64,000 nucleotides of DNA from NCBI GenBank assembly GCA_030431455.1, contig JAUIJE010000001.1:62001-126000 (forward strand). The letters are read 5' to 3'. This document shows, piece by piece, positions 51,732 to 60,790 of the stretch (positions are counted from its first letter, which is position 1; the number at the start of each line of letters is the position of its first letter). The notes under the pieces were generated by a model. It worked only from the letters and a program-made list of their open reading frames with translations. It searched no databases and had not been told where the DNA came from. This DNA is from a bacterium. Lineage in GTDB: Bacteria > Myxococcota > UBA727 > JAUIJE01. Made by a program: the position numbers and the translations under genes.

Positions 51732-52940
51732 ATGCGCACACCGGCGATGGGTTTGGCAATGTCTCTGCTGGTGTTGACGGTGTCCTCGTCGGCGAGCGCC
51801 TTTTGCGGGATGTTCGTCGCGGGGGCGGGCAAGCAGCTGTACAACGCGGCCAGCCAAGTGGTGGTGGTGCGCGAAGGCGACCGCACCACCATCTCCATGG
51901 AGAACGACTACCAAGGCAAGCCGGACGAGTTCGCTCTCGTCGTGCCTGTGCCGGTGGTGGTGCAAGAGAGCGACGTCAAGACCGTGAACCCCGCGCTGTT
52001 CGACCGGCTGGACGCGTTCACCGCGCCCCGGCTGGTCGAGTACTACGAAGAGGACCCGTGCCACCGCACGCAAAAGTTCGCCCGGCGTTCGGGGGTGCGC
52101 ACCGAGAAGCTCTCGGTGCGGTCCAAGGCGGACACGGACCTGGGGGTCACGGTCGAGGCGAAGTTCGACGTGGCCGAATACAAGATCGTGGTGCTGTCCG
52201 CGAAGGAGTCCAACGGCCTCGAGGCCTGGCTGCGACAAAATGGGTATAGCTTGCCGGACGGGGCGGCGCCGATTCTCGCTCCCTACGTCAAGCACCAAGC
52301 GAAGTTCTTCGCCGCCAAGGTCGACGTCAAAAAGACCAAGCGCGGCGCGGACGGCAAGGTCGTGCTCAGCCCCCTGCAGTTTGGTTTTCAAAGCCCCACC
52401 TTCGAGCTGCCCATCCGGCTGGGCATGATCAACTCCAAAGGGCTGCAGGACCTCATCGTGTACGCCATCGCCCCGCGCGAGCGCGTGGTGGTCAGCAACT
52501 ACCCCAACGTGTTCATCCCCACCGACAAGGAGCTGGGCGACAAGTTGAAGGAGCCCTTCGGCCAGTACTACCTGAAGCTGTTCTCCACCGCCCAGGACGA
52601 GGCCGGCGGCGCGGCGGTGCTCACCGAATACGCCTGGAACACCGGCAGCTGCGACCCGTGCCCCACCGAGCCGCTCCGGCCCGACGAGCTGCAACAGCTC
52701 GGACTGTCCACCGGCCGCGGCATCGTGACCCGGTTGCACGCGCGCTACAGTGCCAAGCTGTTCAAAGACGACTTTGTGCTCGGCTTGGCCACGCACGATC
52801 GCAACTTCCAAGGGCGCTACATCTTGCGCCACCCTTGGACCGGCGAGATCAAATGCAAAGACCCCGTGCGTGGTCGGTGGGGCTACGGCCGCCCGAAGGC
52901 CATGGGCGGCAACCTTCCCACCGCAGGACTGAAACGTTGA
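51732..52940 (+). CDS. DUF2330 secreted protein, copy 1
   Basis: I start at the ATG 51732, 4 nt after GGAG; the ATG at 51729 is too close. It has 402 aa and a signal peptide (LAMSLLVLTVSSSASA). The DUF2330 pattern follows at once: FCGMFVAGAGKQLYNAASQV, MENDYQGKPDEFALVVPVPV, and DAFTAPRLVEYYEEDPC. Later comes a conserved stretch with ISYPNVFIP-like SNYPNVFIPTDKELGD and CDPCPTEPL. It is the first of three tandem paralogues. The role is unknown; secretion to the periplasm or surface is expected. Confidence 0.82.
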   Translation: MRTPAMGLAMSLLVLTVSSSASAFCGMFVAGAGKQLYNAASQVVVVREGDRTTISMENDYQGKPDEFALVVPVPVVVQESDVKTVNPALFDRLDAFTAPRLVEYYEEDPCHRTQKFARRSGVRTEKLSVRSKADTDLGVTVEAKFDVAEYKIVVLSAKESNGLEAWLRQNGYSLPDGAAPILAPYVKHQAKFFAAKVDVKKTKRGADGKVVLSPLQFGFQSPTFELPIRLGMINSKGLQDLIVYAIAPRERVVVSNYPNVFIPTDKELGDKLKEPFGQYYLKLFSTAQDEAGGAAVLTEYAWNTGSCDPCPTEPLRPDELQQLGLSTGRGIVTRLHARYSAKLFKDDFVLGLATHDRNFQGRYILRHPWTGEIKCKDPVRGRWGYGRPKAMGGNLPTAGLKR

Positions 52941-54175
52941 TCCGAATCCACGTCACCCTCGTCGTCGTTCTCGTCGCCTTCCTGGCCCAAAGCGCATCAG
53001 CGTTTTGCGGCATGTTCGTCGCGGGCGCGGGCAAAGAACTGTACAACAACGCCAGCCAGGTGGCGGTGGCCCGCGTCGGGGACCGCACCACCATCTCGAT
53101 GGAAAACGATTACCAAGGTGAGCCCGACGAGTTCGCCCTCGTCATTCCCGTCCCGGTGGTGTTGCAGGAAAAAGACGTCAAGACCATCAACCCCGCCCTG
53201 TTCGATCGTTTGGATGCGTTCTCCGCGCCGCGGCTCGTCGAGTACTACGAGGAAGACCCGTGCGCCGAGCGCGAGCGCTATCGGGAAATGCGCAAAAGGG
53301 GCGGCCGGCCTCCGATGCCGTCCGCCGCCCCCATGGACAAAAAGCTCGGCGTGACTGTCGAGGCGCAGTTCGACGTCGCCGAGTACAAGATCGTGGTGCT
53401 CTCGGCCAAAGAGTCCACTGGGCTCGAGACCTGGCTCAAGCTCAACGGCTACAGCCTCCCCGCCGGGGCGGCGCCCATCCTCGCCCCGTACGTCAAGCGT
53501 CAGGCGAAGTTCTTCGCCGCCAAGGTGGACGTCAAGAAGCTCAAACGTGGCCCGGACGGCAAGGTCGTGCTCAGCCCTTTGCAGTTTGCGTTCAACGCGC
53601 CGACCTTTGAGCTGCCCATCCGGCTTGGCATGATCAACTCCCAGGGCCTGCAGGACCTCATCATCTACGCCCTCGCCGAGAACGAGCGTACGGTGGTGGT
53701 CAACTACCCGAACATCTTCATCCCCACCGACGTCGAGCTCGGCGATGAGCTGCCCGAGCCGTTCGGCAAGTATTACCTCAAGCTCTTCTCCACCGCGCAG
53801 GACGAAGCCGGGGGCGCCGCGGTGCTCACCGAATACGCCTGGAGCACGGGACACTGCGATCCCTGCCCCACGCCCCCGTTGCGCCCCGACGAGATGAAGC
53901 AGCTCGGGCTGGCGCGCGGCTACGGCGTCGTCACCCGGCTGCACGCCCGCTACAGCAACAAGCTGTTCCGGGACGACTTTGTGCTCGGGCTGACCAATCA
54001 CGACCGCAACTTCCAAGGGCGCTACATCCTGCGCCATCCGTGGAAAGGCGAAGTCAAATGTGAAAACCCGGTGCGCGGACAGTGGGGCGCCGGCCAGCCC
54101 CAAGCGATGACCGGCAACCTCAGCGTCAATGTGCCTGCCAATGCCCCTGCCCCCGTTGCCCCGGTGAAACGATGA
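52937..54175 (+). CDS. DUF2330 secreted protein, copy 2
   Basis: The start is the TTG at 52937, which overlaps the copy 1 stop (TTGA) and has AGGA about 8 nt upstream; it gives a signal peptide (IRIHVTLVVVLVAFLAQSASA) and 412 aa. The core is very close to copies 1 and 3 (FCGMFVAGAGKELYNNASQ, then YYEEDPC). The region after EEDPC is different, basic and Pro-rich (RERYREMRKRGGRPPMPSAA). The C-terminus has an Ala/Pro tail lacking in copy 1. Confidence 0.82.
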   Translation: MIRIHVTLVVVLVAFLAQSASAFCGMFVAGAGKELYNNASQVAVARVGDRTTISMENDYQGEPDEFALVIPVPVVLQEKDVKTINPALFDRLDAFSAPRLVEYYEEDPCAERERYREMRKRGGRPPMPSAAPMDKKLGVTVEAQFDVAEYKIVVLSAKESTGLETWLKLNGYSLPAGAAPILAPYVKRQAKFFAAKVDVKKLKRGPDGKVVLSPLQFAFNAPTFELPIRLGMINSQGLQDLIIYALAENERTVVVNYPNIFIPTDVELGDELPEPFGKYYLKLFSTAQDEAGGAAVLTEYAWSTGHCDPCPTPPLRPDEMKQLGLARGYGVVTRLHARYSNKLFRDDFVLGLTNHDRNFQGRYILRHPWKGEVKCENPVRGQWGAGQPQAMTGNLSVNVPANAPAPVAPVKR

Positions 54176-55377
54176 AGACCCTCTCGACTTCCTGTTCTGG
54201 CTTGTTGCTCGTCGCGGCGGTGGCCGCGGCCGGGCCCGTGCATGCGTTCTGCGGCATGTTCGTGGCCGGCGCCGGCAAGCAGCTGTACAACGCGGCCAGG
54301 CAGGTCGCGGTGGCCCGCGAAGCCGATCGCACCACCATCACCATGGAGAACGACTACCAGGGGGACCCCAACACGTTCGCCCTCGTCATCCCCGTGCCGG
54401 TGGTGCTGCAGGAGAAGGACGTGCGCACGGTACGGCCGGCGCTGTTCGATCGCTTGGACGCGTTTTCGGCACCACGGTTGGTGGAGTACTACGAAGAGGA
54501 CCCGTGTTACCGGCCTGAGCCGATGATGGACTTCGCCGACGACGGGGCGGTGATGGAGTCCGCCGGCGCGGCGCCGGAGGAGGAGCCCAAGGTGCGGGTC
54601 GAGGCCAAGTTCGACGTGGCCGAGTACAACATCGTGATCTTGAGCGCGGACGAAGCCGCGGCGTTGGAGAAATGGCTGACCCAAAATGGGTATAGCCTGC
54701 CCGCCGGCGCGGCCCCCATCCTCGCCCCCTACGTGCAGCGGCAATCCAAGTTCTTCGCGGCCAAGGTCGACGTCAAAAAACTCAAGCGCGGGCCGGACGG
54801 GAAAGTGACATTGTCGCCGCTGCAGTTCACCTTCGCGGCCCCGACCTTTGAGCTGCCCATTCGCCTCGGCATGATCAACTCCAAGGGGCTGCAGGACCTC
54901 ATCATCTACGCCCTGTCCCAAGACCAGCGCACCGTGGTGGTGAACTACCCGAACATCTTCATCCCCACTGACGTCGAGCTGGGCGACAAGCTGCAAGAGC
55001 CGTTCGGCAAGTACTACCTCAAGCTGTTCTCCACCGCCCAGGACGAAGCCGGCGGCGCGGCGGTGCTCACCGAATACGCGTGGAACACCGGCAGCTGCGA
55101 CCCGTGCCCCACCACCCCGTTGACCTCCGACGAGATTCGCGAGCTCGGGCTCTCGTCGGGGTACGGCGTGGTCACGCGGCTGCACGCCCGCTACAGCAAC
55201 AAGCTGTTCAAGGACGACTTCGTGCTCGGCCTGACCCAGCACGACCGCAACTTCCAAGGGCGCTACATCATGCGGCACCCGTGGAAGGGCCCGATCAAAT
55301 GCGAAAACCCCGTGCGGGGGCGGTGGGGCTACGGCCAGCCCCAGGCCATCACCGGCAACCTCCCCGTGACCCCCTGA
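54172..55377 (+). CDS. DUF2330 secreted protein, copy 3
   Basis: The ATG overlaps the copy 2 stop (ATGA); 401 aa with signal peptide (SGLLLVAAVAAAGPVHA). The core matches the other copies (FCGMFVAGAGKQLYNAARQV, MENDYQGDPNTFALVIPVPV). The variable part after EEDPC is acidic here (MMDFADDGAVMESAGAAPEE). The C-terminal half is highly conserved among the three (NYPNIFIPTDVELGDKLQEP). A Cys-rich lipoprotein gene follows 31 nt later, perhaps in the same transcript. Confidence 0.82.
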   Translation: MKTLSTSCSGLLLVAAVAAAGPVHAFCGMFVAGAGKQLYNAARQVAVAREADRTTITMENDYQGDPNTFALVIPVPVVLQEKDVRTVRPALFDRLDAFSAPRLVEYYEEDPCYRPEPMMDFADDGAVMESAGAAPEEEPKVRVEAKFDVAEYNIVILSADEAAALEKWLTQNGYSLPAGAAPILAPYVQRQSKFFAAKVDVKKLKRGPDGKVTLSPLQFTFAAPTFELPIRLGMINSKGLQDLIIYALSQDQRTVVVNYPNIFIPTDVELGDKLQEPFGKYYLKLFSTAQDEAGGAAVLTEYAWNTGSCDPCPTTPLTSDEIRELGLSSGYGVVTRLHARYSNKLFKDDFVLGLTQHDRNFQGRYIMRHPWKGPIKCENPVRGRWGYGQPQAITGNLPVTP

Positions 55378-55408
55378 ACCTCGAGACACACCAAAGACAG
55401 AGGCGCCC

Positions 55409-57067
55409 ATGACCATTCGACACCTGAGCCTGCTTTCGCTTGTTTTGTTGCTTCTCGCGATCCCCCTGTCGGGCGCGAGTTGTTTCGTTCCTCCCGCCGG
55501 CCCGGACGCCGGCGACGGTGACGGCGACGGGGACGGCGATGCCGACGGCGGCGTGGGCGATGCCGGGGATGGCGACGGCGACGGTGACGGTGACGGTGAC
55601 GGTGACGGCGACGGCGACGGCGATGGCGATGGCGACCCCGATGCGGGGGCCCCCGACGGCGGGGACGGCGACGGGGACGCGGGCACGCCCGAGTGCGTGG
55701 AGGACTCGGACTGCGACCTCGGCAACCTGTGCAAAAACGACGCGTGCGTGCCGGGCTGCAACGACGAGCGCGACTGTCCCGACGAGTTGCCCGGTTGCGA
55801 GCCGGACTTCGACGACTACGGGCGTTGCGTGCCGTGCACCGTGGGCACCCAAGAGGACGACTGCGCCGAGGGCGAGATCTGCGTGGACAACACCTGCGGC
55901 GCGTCTTGCAGCGGCGACCCCGACTGCACCCCGGGCACGGTGTGCAACACCGACCTCGGGATCTGTGTGGAGTGCCTCGGCGACGACAACTGCCCCGACG
56001 GCACCATCTGCGAACTGTCGGAGTGCGTGGCCGGATGCCGCGACGACCGCGACTGCGCGGACGGCGAGATCTGCAACGGCGACAACGAGTGCATCGAAGG
56101 GTGCACCGCGACCCCCGAGGACACCTGTCCCCTCGGCGCGTGGTGCAACCAAGGCTCCTGCACCCTCGGGTGCAACCAGGACGACACCCGGTGCGGCGAA
56201 GACCAGTTCTGCAACGCGGTGGATGTCTGTGTCGACGGCTGCAGCGCCCCCGTCGACTGCGGCAACGGCGAGACCTGCGACGGCACGATGTGCGTCGAGG
56301 GCTGCTTCAACGACAACGACTGCGGACAGTTCGGGCAGGCCACACAATGTGACGTGAGCCAAGGCACGCCGGGCACCTGTGTGCAGTGCTTGGTCGACGA
56401 CGACTGCCCGGGGTCGGCCCAGGGCTTCGCGGGCTGCGATCTCTCGCTCAATGAGTGCCGCGGGTTGTGCGGGGCCAACCCCTTGGTCTGCACCACCCTG
56501 GGCGGCCTGTGCGAGCCCAACACCGACTTCTGCGTCGATTGTTTGGGCGACGTCGACTGCGGCGCGGAGGAGGTCTGCAACCTCGAGACCCACCAATGTG
56601 AAGGCGACGTGGTCGTCGGTGGGCTGTGCGACGCGTGTGACGACGACGCCCAGTGCGGCGAGGGCAACCTCTGCGTGCGCATTCCGCTCAACCTCGGCGG
56701 CATCAACGGCGAGAACGCCTGTGGGGTGGATTGCTCGACCGACCAGGAGTGCCCGCAGGGCTTCACCTGCCGGTTCGAGGTGCGCGATGGCATCGCGGTG
56801 GGGCAGCAGTGTGTGCCCCAGAACCCGTCGGTGCCGTTCTCGAGCTGCAGCGCGGTGCGCGACTTCTGGGGCGAAGCCGAGTGCGGCGGGTTCCAGGGCT
56901 GCGGCGCGTTCCTCGTCGACGACTCGGTGTGCGTGGAGTTCGTCGGGGACCAAGGCCAATGCACCATGCCGTGCACCGCGAACAGCGACTGCCCCGGCGA
57001 CAGCGTGTGTGGGGCGCCCCCCGCGGGCACCGACCCCGCGATCACCGGCGTCTGCACCCTGAACTGA
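55409..57067 (+). CDS. Cys-rich lipoprotein with Gly-Asp linker
   Basis: The protein has 552 aa. The lipoprotein signal ends in IPLSGASC. A GD-rich linker (about residues 35-91) is followed by many short Cys repeats of the kind CxxDxDCxxGxxCxxxxCVxGC (CVEDSDCDLGNLCKNDACVP, CRDDRDCADGEICNGDNECI). Such repeats are common in myxobacterial and planctomycete surface proteins and form disulfide knots. No enzyme motif. It may be the surface partner of the preceding DUF2330 proteins, judged only from position. Confidence 0.78.
   Translation: MTIRHLSLLSLVLLLLAIPLSGASCFVPPAGPDAGDGDGDGDGDADGGVGDAGDGDGDGDGDGDGDGDGDGDGDGDPDAGAPDGGDGDGDAGTPECVEDSDCDLGNLCKNDACVPGCNDERDCPDELPGCEPDFDDYGRCVPCTVGTQEDDCAEGEICVDNTCGASCSGDPDCTPGTVCNTDLGICVECLGDDNCPDGTICELSECVAGCRDDRDCADGEICNGDNECIEGCTATPEDTCPLGAWCNQGSCTLGCNQDDTRCGEDQFCNAVDVCVDGCSAPVDCGNGETCDGTMCVEGCFNDNDCGQFGQATQCDVSQGTPGTCVQCLVDDDCPGSAQGFAGCDLSLNECRGLCGANPLVCTTLGGLCEPNTDFCVDCLGDVDCGAEEVCNLETHQCEGDVVVGGLCDACDDDAQCGEGNLCVRIPLNLGGINGENACGVDCSTDQECPQGFTCRFEVRDGIAVGQQCVPQNPSVPFSSCSAVRDFWGEAECGGFQGCGAFLVDDSVCVEFVGDQGQCTMPCTANSDCPGDSVCGAPPAGTDPAITGVCTLN
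55511..55681 (+). repeat. Gly-Asp-encoding repeat tract
   Basis: A 171-bp low-complexity stretch, mainly GGC/GGT-GAC/GAT codons with short Ala, Pro and Gly breaks. It is the third long GD-coding tract in the window, in another lipoprotein linker. Confidence 0.85.
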
Positions 57068-57074
57068 CCTGGCG

Positions 57075-58559
57075 GTGACCGACGCGGACCGTTCGCGGTG
57101 GAGGATGTTGCCCTGGCTTTTGGCCGGGGCCTTCCTTTGCGCCGCGTGGCTCACGTCCATGGGCATTGTGCGCGCGCCCGCGGGCCTGTCGCCGGCGGGC
57201 TTTTCCGTGCTGTTCGTGACCCTGACCATGGCGGTGCTGTGGGTGAGCGAGGTGCTGCCGGTGGCGGCCACCGCGCTCGTCCCGCTGGTGTTGTTCCCGC
57301 TGCTGGGCATCCAGCCCGCGGCGGTGGTGGCCAAACACTACGCGGCGTCGATCATCATGCTGCTCCTCGGGGGGGCGATGCTGGCCAAGGGGCTCGAGCG
57401 CTGGGGGGTGCCGCAGACCATCGCCGCTTGGGTGCAAAAATGGGCCCAAGGCTCGGCCACCCGGTTGTTCTACGGGCTGGTCGGGGTCACCGCGTTGATG
57501 AGCATGTGGCTGTCCAACACCGCAACCACATTGGTGATGGTGGCGGTGGTGAGCGCGGCGGTGCAGTCGGCGCGCGAACGGGAAGGGGCAGACCCGGCCC
57601 AGGTTCACCGGTTCGCCATCGCCATGTACCTGGGCCTGGCCTACGCGGCCAACATCGGGGGCCTCGGCACCCCGGTGGGGACCGCGCCCAACGCCCTGCT
57701 GCTGGGCATGCTCGACGAGCAGGGGGACAACCCCTTCAACTTTCCGCTCTGGATGGCCGCGGCCGCGCCGGTGCTGGTCCTGATGGTGGCGGCGGTGGCG
57801 GTGTTGCTGCAAAAGGTGCTGTCTCCCTTCGACGACGACGTACTCGATCGCAGCCCGGGCACGGTGCGGCCGGTGGGGTTGAGCACGCCCGGGAAGCGGG
57901 CCGCGCTCATCTTCGGCCTCACCGCGGTGCTGTGGCTGTGGCGCAAAGACATTGACCTCGGGGCGGTGGTGGTGCCGGGCTGGACCAGCCTGCTCGGCCT
58001 CGAGGGCATCGACGACGGCACGGTGGCGATGATGGGCGTGGTGGCGATGTTTGTGGTGCGCGCCGGGCCCGGGCGGGGCGGGGTGCTTGACTGGCCCACC
58101 GCCAACCAGGTCCCGTGGGGGCTGTTCTTGTTGTTCGGCGGCGGGCTGGCGGTGGCGGCAGGCTTTGGCACCACCGGGCTGAGCGTGTGGCTGGGGGAGC
58201 AGGTGCAGGGGCTGGCGGGCTGGCCGGTCGGCTTGGTGGTGCTGATCATCGCCCTGTGCATGAGCCTGCTCACCGAGGTCACGAGCAACACCGCCACCAC
58301 CACGCTGTTGCTCCCGGTGTTGCTGGCCGCGGCGAAGGCCATCGACCTCGACCCCTTGATGTTGATGTGGCCGGCGGCGATTTGCGCGTCGGCGGCGTTT
58401 ATTCTGCCCATCTCCACGCCGCCCAATGCCATTGTGGCCGGCGCGGGGGACATCTCGATGAAGGAGATGGCCCGGGTGGGGGTGTGGCTCAACCTCATCG
58501 CGGTGGGGTTGGTCACGGTGGTGACGATGGTGTGGTTGCCGTGGGTGTTGGGCCGCTGA
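57075..58559 (+). CDS. SLC13/DASS-family sodium:anion symporter
   Basis: The protein has 494 aa from the GTG at 57075; an ATG at 57105 would remove 10 residues. About 11 membrane helices are visible. The two SNT motifs that form the substrate site are both present: MSMWLSNTATTLVMV and LTEVTSNTATTTLLLPVL. GGLGTPVGTAPNALLLGML and the WEVLPVA-like region WVSEVLPVAATALVPLVL also fit. Substrates in this family are dicarboxylates, citrate or sulfate; not resolvable here. Confidence 0.88.
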   Translation: MTDADRSRWRMLPWLLAGAFLCAAWLTSMGIVRAPAGLSPAGFSVLFVTLTMAVLWVSEVLPVAATALVPLVLFPLLGIQPAAVVAKHYAASIIMLLLGGAMLAKGLERWGVPQTIAAWVQKWAQGSATRLFYGLVGVTALMSMWLSNTATTLVMVAVVSAAVQSAREREGADPAQVHRFAIAMYLGLAYAANIGGLGTPVGTAPNALLLGMLDEQGDNPFNFPLWMAAAAPVLVLMVAAVAVLLQKVLSPFDDDVLDRSPGTVRPVGLSTPGKRAALIFGLTAVLWLWRKDIDLGAVVVPGWTSLLGLEGIDDGTVAMMGVVAMFVVRAGPGRGGVLDWPTANQVPWGLFLLFGGGLAVAAGFGTTGLSVWLGEQVQGLAGWPVGLVVLIIALCMSLLTEVTSNTATTTLLLPVLLAAAKAIDLDPLMLMWPAAICASAAFILPISTPPNAIVAGAGDISMKEMARVGVWLNLIAVGLVTVVTMVWLPWVLGR

Positions 58560-58576
58560 CGCGAGGCGCGGGCGGG

Positions 58577-59635
58577 CTACAGCCGCATCAACGACGCGCC
58601 CCAGTGCAGCCCGGCCCCGAGGGCGATGAAGCACAGGAGGTCCCCGCGCTTGACCTTGCCCTCGCGGTACACCTCGTCGAACAGGATGGGAATCGTCGCC
58701 CCCGAGGTGTTGCCGTACTTGGCAATGTTGCTGGCCACCTTTTCGGGCGGAATCTTCAGGCTCTTGGCCACGTGCTGGTTGATGCGGTCGTTGGCCTGGT
58801 GGGGCAAGAAGAAGTCGATGTCGTCGAGGCTCACCCCGTGCTTGTCACAGAGGCTGCGCACCACCTCGGGGAGCTTGGTCACCGCGTGGCGGAACAAGTC
58901 GCGCCCGTCCATGGACGGGATGTGCAGCTCCTGGCTGAACATGTCGTCGTTCCAGTACGGTCGACGACGAAATCCACCGCCCTCGATGTAGATTTTGTCG
59001 TAGAGGTCGCCGTCGGTGTGCAGCTCGGACCCGATGAGCCCGTGGCCTTCGGTCTCGGTCCGGCGCATCACCAATGCCCCTGCACCATCGCCGAAAATAA
59101 CCGCCAAGCCGCGGTGCCGGGTGGCGCGCTCGTGCACGTCGGCGGGGATGTCGCCGTCTTTTTTGCCCAGCACCACGTCCCAATCGTCCCAGGGCATGAA
59201 CCCGGCGTGGGCTTCGGCCCCCACGACGAGGATGTTCTGGGCCGCGCCGCTCATGCACAGCCCGTCGGCGACCTGAAACGCGAACGGCATCGCCGCGCAT
59301 TGCTGGCGAATGTCCAGGGCGGGCACGCCGTGGATGCCGAGCTTGGCCCCGAGCAGGCCACCGCTGCCGGGGAACAGGTAGTCGGGGGTCATGGTGCAGA
59401 AGATGATGTAGTCGATGTCGGCGGGGGTGAGCCCGGCGGAGTCGATCGCGCGCTTGGCCGCCTCGAGGGCGAGGTCGCTGGCGCCTTGGCCTTCCCCGGC
59501 GAAGTGTCGTTGCTCAATCCCGGTGCGACGACGAATCCATTCGTCGTTGGTGTCCATCACCCGCATCAGGGCCTTGTTGGGGACCGGCTCGCCCGGAGCA
59601 AACGACCCACTGCCTACGACGGTAATACCCGGCAT
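58577..59635 (-). CDS. fabH: 3-oxoacyl-ACP synthase III (KAS III/FabH-like)
   Basis: The ATG at 59635 has GAGAGG 7 nt upstream and gives 352 aa; the frame continues to 59824 without similarity. The thiolase-fold catalytic triad is visible: Cys in DIRQQCAAMPFAFQ, His in LPHQANDRINQHVA, Asn in YGNTSGATIPIL. DTNDEWIRRRTGIEQRH is the family N-terminal signature. FabH starts fatty acid synthesis from acetyl-CoA and malonyl-ACP; related enzymes act in secondary metabolism. No other fab genes are adjacent, so a specialised role is possible. Confidence 0.9.
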   Translation of the reverse strand: MPGITVVGSGSFAPGEPVPNKALMRVMDTNDEWIRRRTGIEQRHFAGEGQGASDLALEAAKRAIDSAGLTPADIDYIIFCTMTPDYLFPGSGGLLGAKLGIHGVPALDIRQQCAAMPFAFQVADGLCMSGAAQNILVVGAEAHAGFMPWDDWDVVLGKKDGDIPADVHERATRHRGLAVIFGDGAGALVMRRTETEGHGLIGSELHTDGDLYDKIYIEGGGFRRRPYWNDDMFSQELHIPSMDGRDLFRHAVTKLPEVVRSLCDKHGVSLDDIDFFLPHQANDRINQHVAKSLKIPPEKVASNIAKYGNTSGATIPILFDEVYREGKVKRGDLLCFIALGAGLHWGASLMRL

Positions 59636-59870
59636 CACACACCTCTCGGGGAGGGGCATGTCATAGGTCTGCACCGAGCCATACCCCCCTTTTTTCGACG
59701 CAGCGCACGGTGGCGCGGTGCGTAGCCCGGTTCGCACCACGACGGGGGCGGGCACCGGCAAGCCGGCGCGCGGGGGCGCGTGAGCGGCCGCACAGGGCAC
59801 CAGAGTCGCGCGGCCACGAGGCAAATCGAACGCGGGTCACCGTCGTCACAGCCCCCACAGGAGGTGCGAG

Positions 59871-60560
59871 ATGAACGTGGCCAGGGGCGTGAGGAGCGGG
59901 GTGTGCGGGATGGGTCTCGCGGTGTGGGCGGTGGCCGGGTGGGCGGACACCCCCGCGGCCACCGGTCCGCAGACATTGTCACCCGCCGAGGCCCAGGCCG
60001 TGGTTCAGGGCTGTGTGGCCCAGAGCAACACCACCGAGACGTTCGCGCGGCAGCCGGTCAAGGTCACGCTGGTGGTCGACCTCGCCGGTGGCTTGCGGGT
60101 CGACGACGTCGGGCCCCACACGATGGCCCCCGCCGGCGTCGCGTGTTTTTCCGAAGCGGCCCGGGCCCGCACCGCGGGGTTGGCCACGCAATCGGGGCTT
60201 CGCCCCGGCACCCCGCTGCAGGTGACGTTCGACCCGGCCCCCCGGGGGCTCGAGCCCATTCGGCTCTTGGTGACGGTGACCAAAGAGGAGCGACAAGCGC
60301 AGCACCTCGCGGGCGTGGCCTGCCACGAGGCCGCCTATGCACGAAATCCCGTCATCGGGTCCAAGGTGGTCATGGAGCTGCACGTGCGTCCCGACGGCAC
60401 CACCAAAAAAGCGCGCGTGACAAAACCCGCCGCGCTCGACGACAAAGGCCGCGCGTGTTTTGTGCGCATGGCCCAGACCCACCGCGTGCCCGTGCACCCC
60501 GACCGCCCGGGCCCGACAACCGTGAGCTACGTGTTCGCCCCCCCGCGCTCCCCCAAATAG
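59871..60560 (+). CDS. Secreted protein with two AgmX/TonB-C-like repeats
   Basis: The ATG at 59871 has AGGAGG 7 nt upstream; 229 aa with a signal peptide (GMGLAVWAVAGWA). Two similar halves each have a beta strand, turn, and a Cys before a helix: KVTLVVDLAGGLRVDDVG...VACFSEAARART, and KVVMELHVRPDGTTKKARV...RACFVRMAQTH. This is like the C-terminal domain of the protein at 26374-27213 and of AgmX-type proteins. The role is unknown. Confidence 0.6.
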   Translation: MNVARGVRSGVCGMGLAVWAVAGWADTPAATGPQTLSPAEAQAVVQGCVAQSNTTETFARQPVKVTLVVDLAGGLRVDDVGPHTMAPAGVACFSEAARARTAGLATQSGLRPGTPLQVTFDPAPRGLEPIRLLVTVTKEERQAQHLAGVACHEAAYARNPVIGSKVVMELHVRPDGTTKKARVTKPAALDDKGRACFVRMAQTHRVPVHPDRPGPTTVSYVFAPPRSPK

Positions 60561-60760
60561 CCACGCGGCGTTTGCGAGGCGCGCGCCCCTTCCCGAGAGC
60601 ACAAAAGGGCGCACCGAGATCCCGCCGCCGCGAGGGCCAAGCCGCCTTGGCTGGGTTGCATCCCATCGGTGCAACCCGAACGCGACGCGACCAACGGGAG
60701 CCTGGAGCGTTCGAGGGGGACGGGTCCCGTCGACCGCCGAGCTTGCGAGGCGCGAGAGGG

Positions 60761-60784
60761 GGGAAGGGGCCTGCGCCCCTTCCC
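60761..60784. terminator. GC-rich hairpin at the 3' end of the 60791-61384 gene
   Basis: GGGAAGGGGC (60761-60770) pairs with GCCCCTTCCC (60775-60784). There is no U run, so termination is uncertain. The motif GCGCCCCTTCCCGAGA occurs twice in this gap (about 60585 and 60773). Confidence 0.4.
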
Positions 60785-60790
60785 GAGAAC

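Noticed and set aside
55349..57334. Minus-strand open frame (661 codons)
   Set aside because: Antisense of the Cys-rich lipoprotein and the transporter start; Ala/Val-rich with no motif.
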